Shown piece after piece: positions 12,717 to 25,879 of a stretch of DNA of 64,000 bases (the stretch's first letter is position 1; every line of letters starts with the position of its first letter). Source of the stretch: Manduca sexta (lineage: Eukaryota; Arthropoda; Insecta; Lepidoptera; Sphingidae); the NCBI RefSeq assembly GCF_014839805.1, contig NC_051120.1, positions 1,240,001-1,304,000 of the forward strand, read 5' to 3'. The notes beneath the pieces are model-generated. The model was not told where the DNA came from. It saw only the letters and a program-made list of their open reading frames with translations, and ran no database searches. Position numbers and translations under genes: made by a program.

Positions 12717-12905
12717 ATGCTGCTATTTATTTCACAGCGAGAATTGATTTATTTCAAATGTCGCATAAGATGGTATGGTCACATCTTAAGAAGAGAATAT
12801 TCAGCAGAACGTCAGTCGTATTTGCTTATATCTATACCAGGCATTCGTTCCTGCAGACGGCTCAACAAGTGGACACGAGACGATACGCAAAACCGGTCGC
12901 AGTAG
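12717..12905 (+). pseudogene. Decayed non-LTR retrotransposon reverse transcriptase tail
   Basis: Frame 12717-12905 includes IRWYGHILRRE at residues 18-28, then PGIRSCRRLNKWTRDD near residues 42-57. The W-[YF]-GH-[VI]-x-R core followed by a G-x-R-S-x-x-R-x-x-x-x-W-x-x-D segment is a hallmark of the region just after the reverse transcriptase domain in RTE/CR1-type retrotransposons. The neighbouring frame from 12626 is open and overlaps, which suggests frameshifts. Only about 60 residues of an element that normally encodes about 1000 remain, with no catalytic YxDD motif and no endonuclease, so it cannot be functional. It could have moved as part of a 5'-truncated copy. The exact clade (RTE or jockey/CR1) is not resolved by eye. 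Confidence 0.5.
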
Positions 12906-13497
12906 AAGTGTAAGAGTTATGAGGTGGTCTGGCACTAAATCGGAATAATGTCAGACAGAAGGAGAGTTTATTATCAATTTACCTGATCAGGAAACGAAAT
13001 CGAAACCTCAGCACGTAGTCGTACAGCAACCAAGCCAAACAGACAATTCATTAAAGTCAAATACCTAAATTTAGAAAAGCGGACTGTAACACTTATTTTT
13101 ACCTCATCGAAATTCAAGGCGATATCTTTGAAAAATATATTATTTTAGTGCATCGAGTGATTCAGAGCTTACGCGGAGCTTTCAAGGTTCCCTTAGTCAG
13201 ACCAGGCCGTTTTAGGATACGCTATCAAATGTTACGTCTTACATGAGTTTGCATCTGTGTTCACTCGAATATTTAATCTGTTAAAAGTAAAATGAATGAA
13301 AAGGAACTGTCACCTATTTAATTTAATTTAGATATAATTCCAGCTGAAATAATATAAGCTTATGCTATTTTATTAATATAAACGAGCAATGTTGGAGCCG
13401 GTTTGAAGAGCATTGTTGTTATAACTAAAATTAGTTTTAAAATTTTGGTGATACTAACCCATTCGAAATACAGGTATATACAATATTAAAGTATATT

Positions 13498-13561
13498 ATT
13501 TGCGGCCCAAAAAATAATATGTTTTTTGGGCCGCAAATCATCGGCCCAAAAAACATATTTT
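13498..13561. repeat. Three-arm inverted repeat (alternative hairpins)
   Basis: Arm 1 (13498-13514) and arm 2 (13522-13538) are a perfect 17-bp inverted pair around a 7-nt loop. A third arm (13542-13561, 'cggcccaaaaaacatatttt') repeats arm 1 and extends the complement to the loop and arm 2. Arm 2 can therefore pair with either side. Confidence 0.8.
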
Positions 13562-13602
13562 GTAGTAGGTAATTATACTAAGCTTTATGATCTTAAAATC
13601 TA

Positions 13603-13700
13603 ATGTCACACGATGCAGAGCTTTATAATACAAATAATGTGGTGAAACAAGTATGTCACAGTATGCAGTGCTTTGTAATTCATATAAAATGGCGAAACAA
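13603..13700. repeat. Imperfect tandem duplication, 50-bp period
   Basis: Unit 1 (13603-13650) and unit 2 (13653-13700) start 'atgtcaca', share 'tgcag', 'gcttt' and 'taat', and end 'ggygaaacaa'. They are exactly 50 bp apart and moderately diverged. Confidence 0.7.
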
Positions 13701-13732
13701 ATACAAACGTCCGTGTCGTCTGATTGCAATGA

Positions 13733-13791
13733 TTGTGATTGGTCGAAACACCAACGTGTGAGTCACGTGTCAGTCCCTCGACCAATCACAA
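13733..13791. promoter_or_regulatory. 14-bp inverted repeat carrying CCAAT boxes
   Basis: 'ttgtgattggtcga' (13733-13746) and 'tcgaccaatcacaa' (13778-13791) are perfect reverse complements, 31 bp apart, each containing a CCAAT box. It follows directly after the 50-bp tandem. It may be a regulatory pair or the ends of a small element. Confidence 0.45.
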
Positions 13792-14401
13792 GCAAACGAA
13801 AGGCCATCTATCGTGTTTTATGCTGAGGTTTTATGCCACTTCTAAGGTGGTTGGGTAGTGTCGTTTATGTGTTATAGCGCTTATGTTAAACCGAGTAATA
13901 CTGCTGTCATTTAATCAAATTCCTGGATATGATGATCAATGGTTTATGGGCAGTTTTAACATTAGACGAGTTGAGATAAACAATATTTTCGTCGCTCAAA
14001 TGTCTATTTACATAAACAGTAGTAATGGGGACTTAAAAACAAACAGACAAATTGAATAACGCCATTTATACCATTCAGATTTTAGTATTGCTATCCTTTC
14101 CGACGGCGCCCACGCATGTAATATATGGCCACGGACCAATTTCACATATGGTTAGTCACACTTCCCGTCGTTTGTGAGTTTTACGAATATATAACGGTAT
14201 TGATTTTACTTGATATATATTTTAGGGAAGTTGCGTTCCGTTTAGAGACCTTTAAAGTCTTATTGAGGGCTTTATTGTCGTTTTCTCCAGTAGTTTGTTG
14301 GCAGTGTTCATTTAATATGAAGTGATTTGTATGTTTGGGTGGGATGAAATAGTATGAGCCGATAATTATTATTACGTAAACTGTAAGTAAATATTCATAT
14401 T

Positions 14402-14612
14402 ATTTTATTCGGCCACACCAAAGTGAAACCAGCGTACCTGATGGTAAGAAGTGGAGTTTGACAGAATGTTGAATAAAAAGAGATGGTAATCCTTCGCCAG
14501 TCAACATAAATCTCCTTTGAATCTGGATATACAGGCTGATCCCGGAACGCGACATACTTACGTAGGTCACTATGGTAGATTTTACAATTTACACCTTGCG
14601 TGCGGTGAAGCG
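14402..14612 (+). repeat. Family D repeat, copy 1
   Basis: Ordered blocks 'cctgatggtaagaagtggag', 'agagatggtaatcc', 'ggctgatcccggaacgcgac' and 'cttacgtaggtcactatgg' match the tandem copies at 59082-59495. Its tail runs into a family E fragment at about 14.63 kb. Confidence 0.65.
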
Positions 14613-14624
14613 GACCCGCAAGCA

Positions 14625-14790
14625 AACCTAGTCCTACTAATATTATAAATGCGAAATTGTGAGGATGGATGTATGTATTGTACGTATGTTTGTTCCTCTT
14701 TCACCAAAAAAGTACCAACGGATTTGGATGAAACTTTATAGTAATATTGGTAACATCGGAATAACACATAGGCTACAATTTATAATGATT
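14625..14790 (+). repeat. Family E repeat fragment
   Basis: Begins 'ctagtcctactaatattata', continues 'aatgcgaaattgtgaggatg', 'tttcaccaaaaaagtacc', 'aacggatttggatgaaactt' and 'acacataggctacaattt'. This order is the standard arrangement of this very common lepidopteran element. Confidence 0.65.
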
Positions 14791-15819
14791 TTGTGTAATT
14801 TGGTCATAATATAACGATACATATCAAGTAAGTCGGAAAAAAAATTGCTATTTTGGCGTATGCTGCCTAAACCGTTGGAGTTAGACAAAGATGATGTATC
14901 GTAGGATTGTTTGTCTTAAATAGTTCTAAATAAAAGTTCGCGACAGCATATGTTTACCTTTTATGTGGAAGCCACGATGACCAAAATAGTGAGCCATTTC
15001 TGTCTGCCTATCCGATCGGATACCACCATCGTGCCACTAGCAAAGGTCTTAGTTGAATTCTTAATTTTACTAACATTTTAAATGTGAGTGAAGATTATTG
15101 CATGTTAGATGTAATTCCAGAAAGTGCTGTAGGGATTGGAATTCTAGCATCCAGAACATGTCCTATATTAACGTGTATACTTTTTATCCCTGAAGAGCAC
15201 TTAGATCATCTAGAACGAAAGCACTATGTGCTTAATGCTGGAACTAAAAGATTTTGTCACTTTCATTGTAACTACTACATAGAAAGTCCAACAAGCACTA
15301 TCCCTTCTTGTCGTTATGAACACACATATACATAAATCTTATACTCTTGTCTGTTTTAGGCACACTACAACAGTTTTTATTAATGTATACATAAGTATAA
15401 TTCTTGTCCTTTATAAAGTGTCTTAAGTATACAGTTGGACTTGGAAACTTCTTTCATTCAAGCAAAGTCGGGAGCAACATATTTAAATCTTAAATTGCAA
15501 GTAATACGTGACGAAACTAAGATAATGGCGGCTGTGTTCCCACGAACAATAGCCTTACGTCAGTATGTGCTAAGTAGCCGCCTGTGAAATGCGTGTTTAT
15601 TTTCCAAAATACTATTGTGTGTGATGAAAGGTTCTTTGAACTTGTTTGGTAATAAGTGAATCGAGGTGTGATTGATTGTATGCAAGTCGACCCGCTTTGG
15701 ATTTTTTTGTACCTACAACTGAATGACGAAACGAGCTAGCAGCTAAACTACCTTAAAGCAATAATACTACGCGAAATTAGAATAACTAGGCACTATAAAA
15801 CTGAGCTGGTCACTTTAAA

Positions 15820-15878
15820 ATGTTAAGTCGCAATAGCCAGTAATCACACTGGCTACAATATCCTTCAAATCCAACACA
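15820..15878 (+). repeat. Family C repeat fragment
   Basis: 'gccagtaatcacactggcta' and 'caatatccttcaaatccaac' match the centre of family C ('agtagttacactggctacaa' in the copy at 52829-53107). Confidence 0.5.
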
Positions 15879-16689
15879 CCGATCTACCAAGGATGTTAAT
15901 TCTTGCCCGACGATCTTTTTGGGCTTTTCACTTACCAGGTATAGTCCGTTCACAAAGAGAACCGTCGTGGGATCTGAGGTCGCTACTATTCTTAATTACT
16001 TTTTTGTTTAGTTTCGGTATGTTTCTACGACATGAGAAATGAGTTTAACATTTATAAAATGGCGGGGAAGGGTTGCTATGTATAAATCGTAGTTAGTTCA
16101 CTTTTCGACCACGACGATTCTCTTTCTGAACCGACTATACAGTTAAGGCACTTTACCCAGCCGATGATGTAATAGAAAAAACACAACAGTGCCTTCACGA
16201 GTCAATGTTTGAATTACGTGAACTAAATGGCAGTGGCTATAGGTGAAATTTTCCGAAATGGAGCCCGACTAACATACACTTAATAATATGTATAAATGCG
16301 GCCTGCAAATCAGTTTAATGATAATTAGTATAGTATAATTCTACATAAAGCCATTGCTAAACAGAGCATCTTCTAATCTCGATCCGTACCCACGTCATTG
16401 CAGTCATTAAACAGCCTTATAAAAATATTGTAAAATTCGTCTGAGATTAAAAATCTATAAAATCCGAAAGCATCCTTCACATAAGCTAATAAATCTCATG
16501 TACCAACATAAATAATATTTCTTAATAATCGCTATGAAACATTTCGTTTGCGTAAAGCTATTACTTTAACTTACCTTTTTTGAAATCATGGGGCTGGTTC
16601 CAGAGTAGAATGTCAGGCCGTACATTAGGTAGGATGGTCGTAAAAATTAGCCTAAATCTGTAATATGCTTGATAATTGCGCTGACCCTA

Positions 16690-16805
16690 CATTAAAGTAC
16701 AGAAACTGGTGTACCGATTTGGATGAAATCTAGCACATAGACCATGTCTTGGATTACCATACAGGATACTTTTTACCCTAGTATAGTGGGACATTTATAT
16801 CAATA
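16690..16805 (+). repeat. Family E-like fragment
   Basis: Contains 'taccgatttggatgaaatct', 'agcacatagaccat' and 'ggatactttttaccct', matching the middle of family E. Decayed at both ends. Confidence 0.5.
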
Positions 16806-16827
16806 AAGGTCTCCCACATGAGCATCA

Positions 16828-16890
16828 TCTAGTTATAAGTGTAAAAGTTTATCTAATTATAAGTTTAAGGTTATTATCTAGTTATAAGAA
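16828..16890. repeat. Short tandem repeat, about 25-bp unit
   Basis: Three imperfect repeats of 'tatctagttataagtttaa' type ('atctagttataagtg', 'atctaattataagtt', 'atctagttataagaa'). Confidence 0.6.
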
Positions 16891-17479
16891 AACAAAACGG
16901 TACCCGAAAATTGTAACCTGGTTTATCAGTATTATTTATCACTTCTAGAATTAATTTTTATGTCCCTTTTTATTAATGAGTCGTAATTGTCACCCTATAA
17001 TAAAGCTTGGAGGAATAATCTTTATAGTTTTTCTTAATATGGATAACATTAAATTATTCACTATCTCTACTTTAATGGTTTAAATTGTTTTTATTGCGTT
17101 TTTAAATAACTCAAGATTTGTTTTTTAAAGTTTTGTAACTTGTGGATGTAAGAACATTCAGGGTTACCAACAATGGCATTGTATGTTTGATATTTATTTT
17201 CCTATATTATGTACTTTATTGTACTAAATGGATATAGACGGTTTGAACTGATGATAACTCCCACCACTATAAACAATCTTACTTTTTATATTATAAATGA
17301 GATAGATTGTGAAAATGTTTAGATGTTCGTTAGAAGTAACCTCAGAAACGTCTGAATGGATTCGGGTAAAATTAGGAACAAGAATAGATCACGTCCTGGA
17401 TCAACATATGGGCCACTTTTATCCCGGTAATTTGCTTAAAATAATACAAATTGTGATTCTTACTTTTTAAAAAACCGAG

Positions 17480-17562
17480 GCTGATGTTATAAATCGTTAC
17501 TGTGAAGAGACCTTTGTAGTGGGAAAAGCTTTTCTCACGGACGAAGTCGCGTGCAAAACCTA
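17480..17562 (+). repeat. Family E-like 3' fragment
   Basis: Ends in 'cacggacgaagtcgcgtgca' then 'aaacctag', the characteristic terminus of family E-type elements ('acgggcgaagccgcgggcaa' in typical copies). Confidence 0.45.
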
Positions 17563-18751
17563 GTAATACATACAATTTTTAACAGCTACACACAATATAA
17601 ATGACACGGCAATACGCTCGTCACCATAACACCTAACATTAAGCCTTACGTGCCCAAAATTACTAGCTATAATTGTCTTTAAATACAGTATTTCCAATGC
17701 GGCATGGTGACAGACTTTTACTATTTAGATGGATTTGCTAACGTAGTACTCATTTAATGAATACCTCCGACATCTGATAACTAAACACTATGAGACTGAG
17801 GTAGGTGAATGAAAATTAGAACCAAAAAAAAGTAAATGTCGCAGTTAGACGGCGTAATCAGTCATTGTGCTTGTTGACCGTATGATAATAGTTTCTCGGC
17901 GGATGGAGGGTGGGCGTTATTTGTTCCTAGTACACAGGTGGACACAGTCTCTGTCAATAGCATAATTATGAATCTCGTGTTTGCTGCGGTGTCAACGAAC
18001 TGAAGGATTGTTGTTTGTGCCTAGTAGGGAAGCTTACGCGTCTATTTTGACTTCTGAAATGTGCAGCTAGCAATACTGTTAAAGGTCAGTTACTGCGGAG
18101 AACGAGAAAAAAATATTTTATAAGGTGGCAGAGACTTTGCCGTATATTATCTTTCTTGGCATAAGTCCAATGAAGTATTTATCCGTAATAAAAATTAGCC
18201 TATGTTAATCCAAAATAAAGTCTATATTCGAAATTGAATGCCCACTATTCCGAGTTTACTGCATAGGTTCGACAAACATTCAATCATCTTTATAAAATTT
18301 CGCATCTTTAACAAGTAAGAAGTACCTAAAACTCAATCGGACTATAAAAACTGCTTGTAAAAACCGAACATTATAGATATATGTAATGTCTCAGAATAAC
18401 GAATTCAATTCGTCGTTACGCAGGTGTCATTAAAATTTCCAGGTGATTTTATGTGACGTACTGTCCATTGACGAGCGTCATCCTCGTCTCGTCATCCAAT
18501 TGTACTCCAGTTCCAGCGTTGCATGACCTAGGACGAATTATGACACAGGATAATTAGCTGGTTATTCTTTGCGTAAAAGGCAAAGGATTTGGGAATTACC
18601 GTGGGGAAAACTTACGATTGCTACTACGTTATATATTTGCTATTATTCATTGAGTTAACGATGACATTTTCAATGTTGATTATGTTCTTATGCGTCGCGT
18701 GTGCGATTTTTATGAAGCATTTATTTTTAGGCTTGAGCATATTTTTGGGTC

Positions 18752-18965
18752 ATACACACTCACGCTTTTTATCCTTGAAGGGGTAGACAGAAGCACAACT
18801 GATGTACCAAGTTTTCGCCGTGTGTATTTCGTAGCATGATGTGGTAAGAGTCGAGCCTAATCCAGACTCAGGGCTGATACTAAGTTGAAAAACCTAATAT
18901 CCCGAACCCGAGACCTCAGCACTGCAATTAAACCGTAATACAACTACGCCACCACTATAAGGCAG
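18752..18965 (-). repeat. Family A SINE, reverse orientation
   Basis: Reads on the minus strand: 'gtggcgtagttgtattacgg' (box A region), a diverged box B near 'gtctcgggttcggg', 'agtatcagccctgagtct', and 'ataaaaagcgtgagtgtg' at the tail. Most of the element is present but clearly aged. Confidence 0.7.
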
Positions 18966-19026
18966 TTATTTTTGGGTCATCTCATTGAAAATCATTCTTA
19001 TCACATCATTAGACGAAATACATACG

Positions 19027-19085
19027 GTAAAAGTGGGTGCACTCAAGGTGCCTCTGTTTACATCTTCGTGCATAAAAGACGTGAG
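19027..19085 (+). repeat. Family A SINE 3' fragment
   Basis: 'taaaagtgggtgcactcaag', 'gtgcctctg' and 'cataaaagacgtgag' match the last 60-70 bp of family A. It lies 61 bp from the opposite-strand copy at 18752-18965. Confidence 0.55.
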
Positions 19086-22000
19086 TCTCTGATTAAAATT
19101 GACTATTGCTGCTTATAGGATACCCAAAATGTCAAAGGCATTGACTGCCTTGTGGACCTTTGAATAGGAATTCATACATCTGGCAATCTTAGTACAAAAC
19201 GCAACAGCTAAACTATTTCACGTTTTTTAGCTCTCACCCTGGTCGAACCTGTTTATCCATTCTGTAAAATTTATAAAAGACTGTCTACAATATGGTTATG
19301 TCATTTACCTGACAGATCCTATATCTTTATAGATTGTATCAAGATTTTAGATGATTAACTGGTAGTACCTAAACGTCCTACAACCTTGTAAATGTCGCAG
19401 GAACCCAATGCATGCAGACGGCTTCTAACAAGTTGGCCTAGAAATCTTGCTGGAGACCTATATGTTAAAAAGTGAACTTCCAAAGGCTGAAGAACTAGTA
19501 GAATATCGTTTGAGGCAGGGCAGCTCCTAAACTGATAAACTAATTGTGATTGATTTTGATGAAATGTGGCGTTAATTTACTACGTCATTCATTATTTTAT
19601 CAACGTTTACGAGTATTTAGCGCGTGGTTTTCGAACATCTCAGTGTTAAAACTATTTTTACTGGAGGTCGTTGATTCGAACCGACGACCCGTGTGATGTT
19701 ATTTACATAATAAGCTTTTGTGTCGATGTTTGTTCGTGATCGGAATAATGTGGCGATTCGAAAATTACTCACTAAAGTACTGGCGAAGTGTTTTTAAGGC
19801 TCGGCTTAGAATAGCATTCGTTTCAGCAACTTCTGGCCGAGAAACACGTATAAAACTGATGATTGCTAAAGTAGTTAAACTTGACAGCGTCTCCGAGATG
19901 CCTTAGTCTTTTCTTATGCCTTTTATGAACGGTATTGCTCACTTTGTCTCCAAAAACTCATTCGACGAAAAGTATTGTGCTCAAAGATGAAACATTTACC
20001 TCGAATAAACCTTTTGGTTTTTTATTGCCTCTAAAGACGAGCTGACGACTCACCTAATCAGTGGCTCCCATGGAAGTCGGTAACGTCAGAAGCAGCAAAG
20101 CCGTTGCCTACCGTAACTTTAAACGATAAGATATAGGTATTGGCACACTCATCTCATTTTAACCTCCCATGAACATGACCGCAGTCAATTAATCAATACT
20201 CGTGTGCGGCTGGCGCCAGGTGAGTTAAAATTAACCGGTCGCGGTAAACAGAACTGCGGCGAACTTCCTGCTGTGAAGATTGTTTCGAATTCGGAATTGA
20301 TTTTGTACGTAAGGTTCTTATAAGTAAGGTATCTGCGGTTCTAACTTATCGAATCGCCCATTAATTTGCTTCAGTTTTTTGGTGCAACACGTGTGATTTT
20401 CTATACAATATGGGAAAAGGCGTTCCTCAAATCTTACTAGGAACAGATTTTTTTGAGTCCAAGTTTAGACAGAATGTTCCAAATAACAGATATACATCAA
20501 GAATAAAAAAAAAACATATTGTTATTGGTTGACTTAAAAAAAAATATGTAATCTCTCGCAATTTAAATTTATGTCAAACAGAGCCTACAACCTTTACAAA
20601 TATACTAATCAGTAAATACTCAATTTATTCCGTGACCGAAAATATAATTATTTGACTACCAGAAGCCGTAATAACTTCAATCAGATCTCGAATGTGGGAT
20701 GCCGTGTGGGCTCAGGCTCGTGAGAGGCATAATAGCAAGGTCGTCTTGTTTAGGGCTCGTCCACACGGGCTTTTTGCATTGGCAGAAAGATGATAAAGGT
20801 AAATACTTACCATTGCTGCCACGTCAGAAAATTAAAAATGTTGTAAAAAAAGTTTTGATGAAGTTTTTACTGTTAAATGTATGAGTATTTTACATCAAGC
20901 GAGGCATTTTGTTTATAATTGTAAAAAAAAATGCCGTAATTTCGAAAATAGTAATCTGTCTACTACAAATATACCTCTTATTCTGGAAATACTTTTACTA
21001 ATAAGCTATCGTTAGTACTATAGTCTCTCTTTTAATAGAACGGAATACTCTATAACAGTATTAAAGAATTAACATCCGCTTAAAGTTCACGCACAAAATG
21101 TTATTCACTACGCAATGGAGCGTGGGATGTTTAATTTACTAAAAACATTAGCTATTAATATGGTCTCATAAATCAATAACATGTGATGTAAATTGAAAAT
21201 AAATTAATGTGTACAAACGAACTGAATGGGATGGATATTCTTTGCTCATATAATGTTTGTTTTTTCAGGCAGCAAATACTTATTTTTGCTATGATTTACG
21301 CTACGAGTGATGTTTAATTGTTTTTTTTAACAACTACCTTTTGCTTGCAGCTCCACTATTGTGAACGTTTTTTTTTAGCCAATATCCTATTTCAGACGAT
21401 GATTTATCTCGGTGTCCAATTTTGTCCCGATTCGTTTAACCGTTCTGGCGTGATTAGGTGACAAACATCTAAACTTTCGAATTACAATATTTTAATATGG
21501 ATTAATTATTTCTTTGGCAGTTTTAATGTGTAAAATTACAGAGACTGAGACGTGATCAAAAGCTAAGATTTAATCTATTTTAAACCTCTTATTCGTTTCT
21601 TCATTTGGATTAACCCATACGTAGAAATAAACCGTATATTACATCAACTTTTGCTTAAACTCTTTTAAATTAGTGTGATTCGGTATAAAACAGAAACAAG
21701 GCCAAATAATAACGAGTCATAATGCATTGTAACTCCCCCCAACTTTTCCATTGAGTGAGCAGATCGTATCGGTTCGACGCGCTCGTTTGTTCTATTCAGT
21801 GTACTAGTACTATAGTTCATTGAGGTAATATATTATTTATTTAGATGTGTTTTCGCTGAACTCCTTTCTGTTAATAGCCTATGTGGGATGCGCAACAGAA
21901 GATCCTGATTTGGAATCGCGGGTCAGGCATTTGTATGGGATTTTTAGCAGGGTTTGTTGAGGCTAAGGTCTCAGAAAGTATTGAAGTCGAGAAGGTCAAG

Positions 22001-24329
22001 GTTGAACTAAAAATATTTCGGTATTTTGCGAAACACTTGTGTGTTTCGATGTTGTTGTTGATTTCATATTGAAGTGAGAAAAAGGTTGTCCAAAGTCTGT
22101 GTTTTTCGTAGAATATAGTCGCTAGTTTTATTAACTTGACCACTTAATTTTTAGAGCGAGTTTACACTGCAGTGACATATTAAATTAAAGATATAGAACT
22201 GGTGGCTTAAATATTTTCTCTACTTTATCGGGTGCAGTGAAGTCTACCGGGTCCATACGAAATATAGCATGTTCTTCATTCAGTTGTATAATCCAACTGG
22301 AGAAACTAAACAAACGTAAACACGTTGAATGAGGTAGCCATTGAGCCAGAATGGAGCAGGTGCTAAGAACATAAAACGGTTCTGAGAAACGCGTTTAGAT
22401 TCTGTAGTCCAAACTTTAGACAAAAAACGTGAACATAAGTTTTTTCGTTTGCGGTCTGGCGGGGTTACTGACTTGCTGCAAAAAATGTTCTAGTTTTGAT
22501 TCATGGCTTTACACTGTATTTGGATATTAAATCTAGAATTTAGAAATCTTATTCATTTTTGGATTTAAACTTATCAACATTTACTAAGTCCTTGTCAGGT
22601 TCAATATCATTTAGCAATATCCAAACTGATATAAATATAAAGGTTTCAATATTGAATAACTTGCAAACATCTTCACAAACCTATACCAGTAGGATATTAC
22701 TGAAATATATAAATCATTACGAAACTCATCAAATTGCGTACTAATCATAGTGCCGGTCGCCATCCGACTGAGTTTCTTAGATTGGATCGAGTCCTATGCA
22801 TTTACGTTATTAGGTAACCGTCGGTAGTTACGCCATTTTACAATTATTTAACGTGTTGCGAGTAGTTAGGCTGTCGGGGCTCGACTACCTGCATCATTAG
22901 TCGGTCTAGATTTGAAACGAGGAATGCTAGAACCACACGTTCGGCAGTTGCTGCTAACTACAAATCTACGGACAAACGTGTGGATGCATCACAAGCGCTT
23001 GGCATAGGAGTCTGCTGCCTTTGGTTTGTGTTCTAAAATTACACTTGGCCAGATCGATGCAGCCAAAACAAGCCAAGTTAACGCCTTATCCATACGTTTG
23101 GATTACTAATGGTTTGATTAGGCTTGAAAATCATGTGGTTCTAGCAACTTCAACTTGTGCGGAATGCGGCTTGAAGGACCAAAATATTGGATTTTTGTTT
23201 GTGTATATAATATATCCGGTACCCTTTAGCTAGTTATTTGTGGCATGTTCTAAGAAAATTAAAGCATTCTTAGCACTTAAGAATTTTCTTTGTTTAGGAA
23301 GGTAGGTAAATAATTAGGCATTGTGTTGGCATGCCGGCCTGGTTACGATCTCCGAAGCCCTGTAAGTTGGAAACTTCTACATTCTTGTGCCAGTTACAAG
23401 AGTAGCGAATACGCAGAGGTATTTGAAAAATAATTATTTTTCGTCCCGGCACGGTTCAGATAAATTCTGGAACTCATTGTAAATTAATTGTAAACCAAAT
23501 TATGATGAGACAGATTAATTCATTTGACGGTTGTAAAAGTTATGCCGATCTGTGTAATTTTTTATTATCTTCTGGTACCTTTGGATCTATCAAAAATTTT
23601 ATCACTAATACAAAGCTGCACTTAACTGAGTTATAATAGTTGCAGTAACATCAGCTTTTTCCACGATAGAGGTAAGAATTCTAAGAAAAGACGTACGCAA
23701 ACACTAGTTAAACATAAAAAATCAATGAGTTAAATAACCCGGATTTGATACAAATCAAGCGAGTTTTCACGCTCGTTTTTTAAATTACACCACAGAGTAT
23801 TTATATGTTCCCATAGGTTAAAATGTAATCACGCGAGAAAAATAGTCGGCTTGCGTGAACGGCGACCAGTTATAAAGACCTACCCCACCTCTCTACGCAT
23901 CAATCAACTTTATAATATAGGAGAGTTTATGTTAATACCGGAGCTCAACGTAGACTGGTCGCGAAATGGTCATTAAACCGATGAGGCGAGCCTTCCGGAT
24001 TCGTATTGTTCCATAGTTCTCACATTAACAGGAAGATTATATCCTAGATTATGGCGTTGCGTAAGAATCTAGATAAGATTATGATCCTAAATAGTTTGAG
24101 GAATGTGGCTGAGTTATTTGGAACAATATTTAACAATAGCCGCTTGTTAAAATATAATGACTTTTATATATAGGTGTTTATATAATTGATTTTATAGTTG
24201 ATAGTATACACAATAAAGCGAATTAAGTGATAATGTCGTTATAAATTATATTGTTGGAGAATTGATATCTCAGCAGTAAGGGATGGGGTTTGTCATTGCA
24301 TACTCCAGTAATATTAATGGCCGGCGTAT
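19086..24329 (+). other. Probable intron, little recognisable
   Basis: About 5.2 kb with no clear copy of the main repeat families. A donor-like CAG|GTGAGT occurs at 20217-20226 but the preceding frame has stops. A short frame 21881-22072 on the + strand, with a minus-strand frame opposite it, is unusual for its GC content but carries no motif I know. Around 22.75-23.0 kb the sequence is more mixed in composition without an identifiable feature. Confidence 0.35.
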
Positions 24330-24470
24330 CATGAATTTTAGGACATTGGTAGACATGCTTTGTCTTAATTTTTCCAGCCACCCTACTGTTGTCAGCCCTT
24401 CCTGAAGATTTAATCTGACGCGAATCGAACCTAGGCACTTTAAATCCATAGATATGCGGCCAGTTATTAA
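24330..24470 (-). repeat. tRNA-like SINE fragment
   Basis: On the minus strand, 'gtgcctaggttcgattcgcg' carries a good box B (GGTTCGATTC). The flanks resemble no other copy here, so the assignment rests on box B. Confidence 0.35.
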
Positions 24471-25879
24471 ATCAAAAGACGATAGAGGTTAAAAGATTAG
24501 AATGCAACCTCAGTTAAATATGGTTAGCAGTTAGGGACGGTAGTTATTTTAGCAGTTGGCACTCCCAAATAACTTACATATTTAACTCACTGATACAATC
24601 TAGTAGAAAGCTTGAGTTGATTTTGTTAAGTAAATGGCTTATTACCTCCCACGCTGTAAGAAATCAAGATGCTGTGTTTTAATGTGCACGAATAAAAATG
24701 CGTTGGCGGATTTGAGACTTAATTCTGTATTTTATTTACAAAAATGTAAGTTACGCCAGTTTAACATATCTATTTCGTCACTTTCTTTCTTTCGCCAAAC
24801 ATTTATAAGTCAACAGTTATTGATTTAGTTAATTACATTTGTTTAAATAGGGGTACAACGTCTTTTCTTCAGGTATTAATATATAGATTGGTAATCTAAG
24901 CCTTTTTCTTTATATCAAAGAATGTTATGAAATTGCACAACTGATACATCATTTAATAATCTAATGCTAGGTGTTAATTGCAATATGATTTAAAACGTAA
25001 ATTATATTATTGCTATAAATAAACCATTTTAACTTGACCTCTCTATAAGGCGATATATATTACAAAAAGTTCGCAGATCATCTCAAGCAATTGTGAACTC
25101 AAAATGTTTTTAAATTCTCATTCACGAAAAGGGTTGTTATTTTAAAAGGTACTCAAAAAGTACTATAAGTAACACCGAGATACTGCGGTGCTTTGTAATA
25201 TTTTTTTCATCTGCACCACGACCCTTGTCTCGGCGAAGGGCCTTCGCACAAGGGTCCTTTGTACGTCCTTGGCGTCGACGAAAATTGAAAAACAAAGGAA
25301 CTATCCAGACAACAGCTGTTAGGCACGTAGGGGCTTTCACAGACACCAATGTAAAATAAACCTTATTTGTATTGAATCAAAATTTAAATCCGGACAACCC
25401 TAAATAAGCACGATATAGCAATAAATTTTGAACTTTAATACTAAGGTGTTAAAGTGTGTTGTGGATTGTGAAGGTTTTTAGTATGGAATAGCAATTTGCA
25501 TCGGCGTACCCTTCCAGGAAAGATGGCTGTGATGGGTGTCTGCCGTTTGAATTGATAATGACTGACAGGAGACAGATTTCTGCAGTAGCTTTTGATAACG
25601 ATTCTCGTATATATTTACAATTATTTTATTAACATAAATTCAGGCTTTAGTATTTACTATGCTTGGAATAAGATCGATTTTTGTTAATTAACCAGCTTCC
25701 GTTCGTAATTCCGTTTTAAGGAGTATCTCGAGTTATTGTAAAGCGCTATTTTCAAGAAGATAAATATATAGCTTCATTTAGTAACGCAATGTCAAAACGT
25801 CTGTATAATGGCTCATGTCCTGGCATGTCAAAAGCAAGTCATTCACCTGATGGTAACATCACGACTTATAAACACCTCA

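Noticed and set aside
20022..20080. Possible family C head ('aagacgagctgacgactcac')
   Set aside because: Similarity is limited to about 20 bases and the rest does not follow the family.
20160..20230. Perfect donor CAG|GTGAGT at 20217-20226
   Set aside because: No acceptor or open frame upstream; single donors are common by chance.
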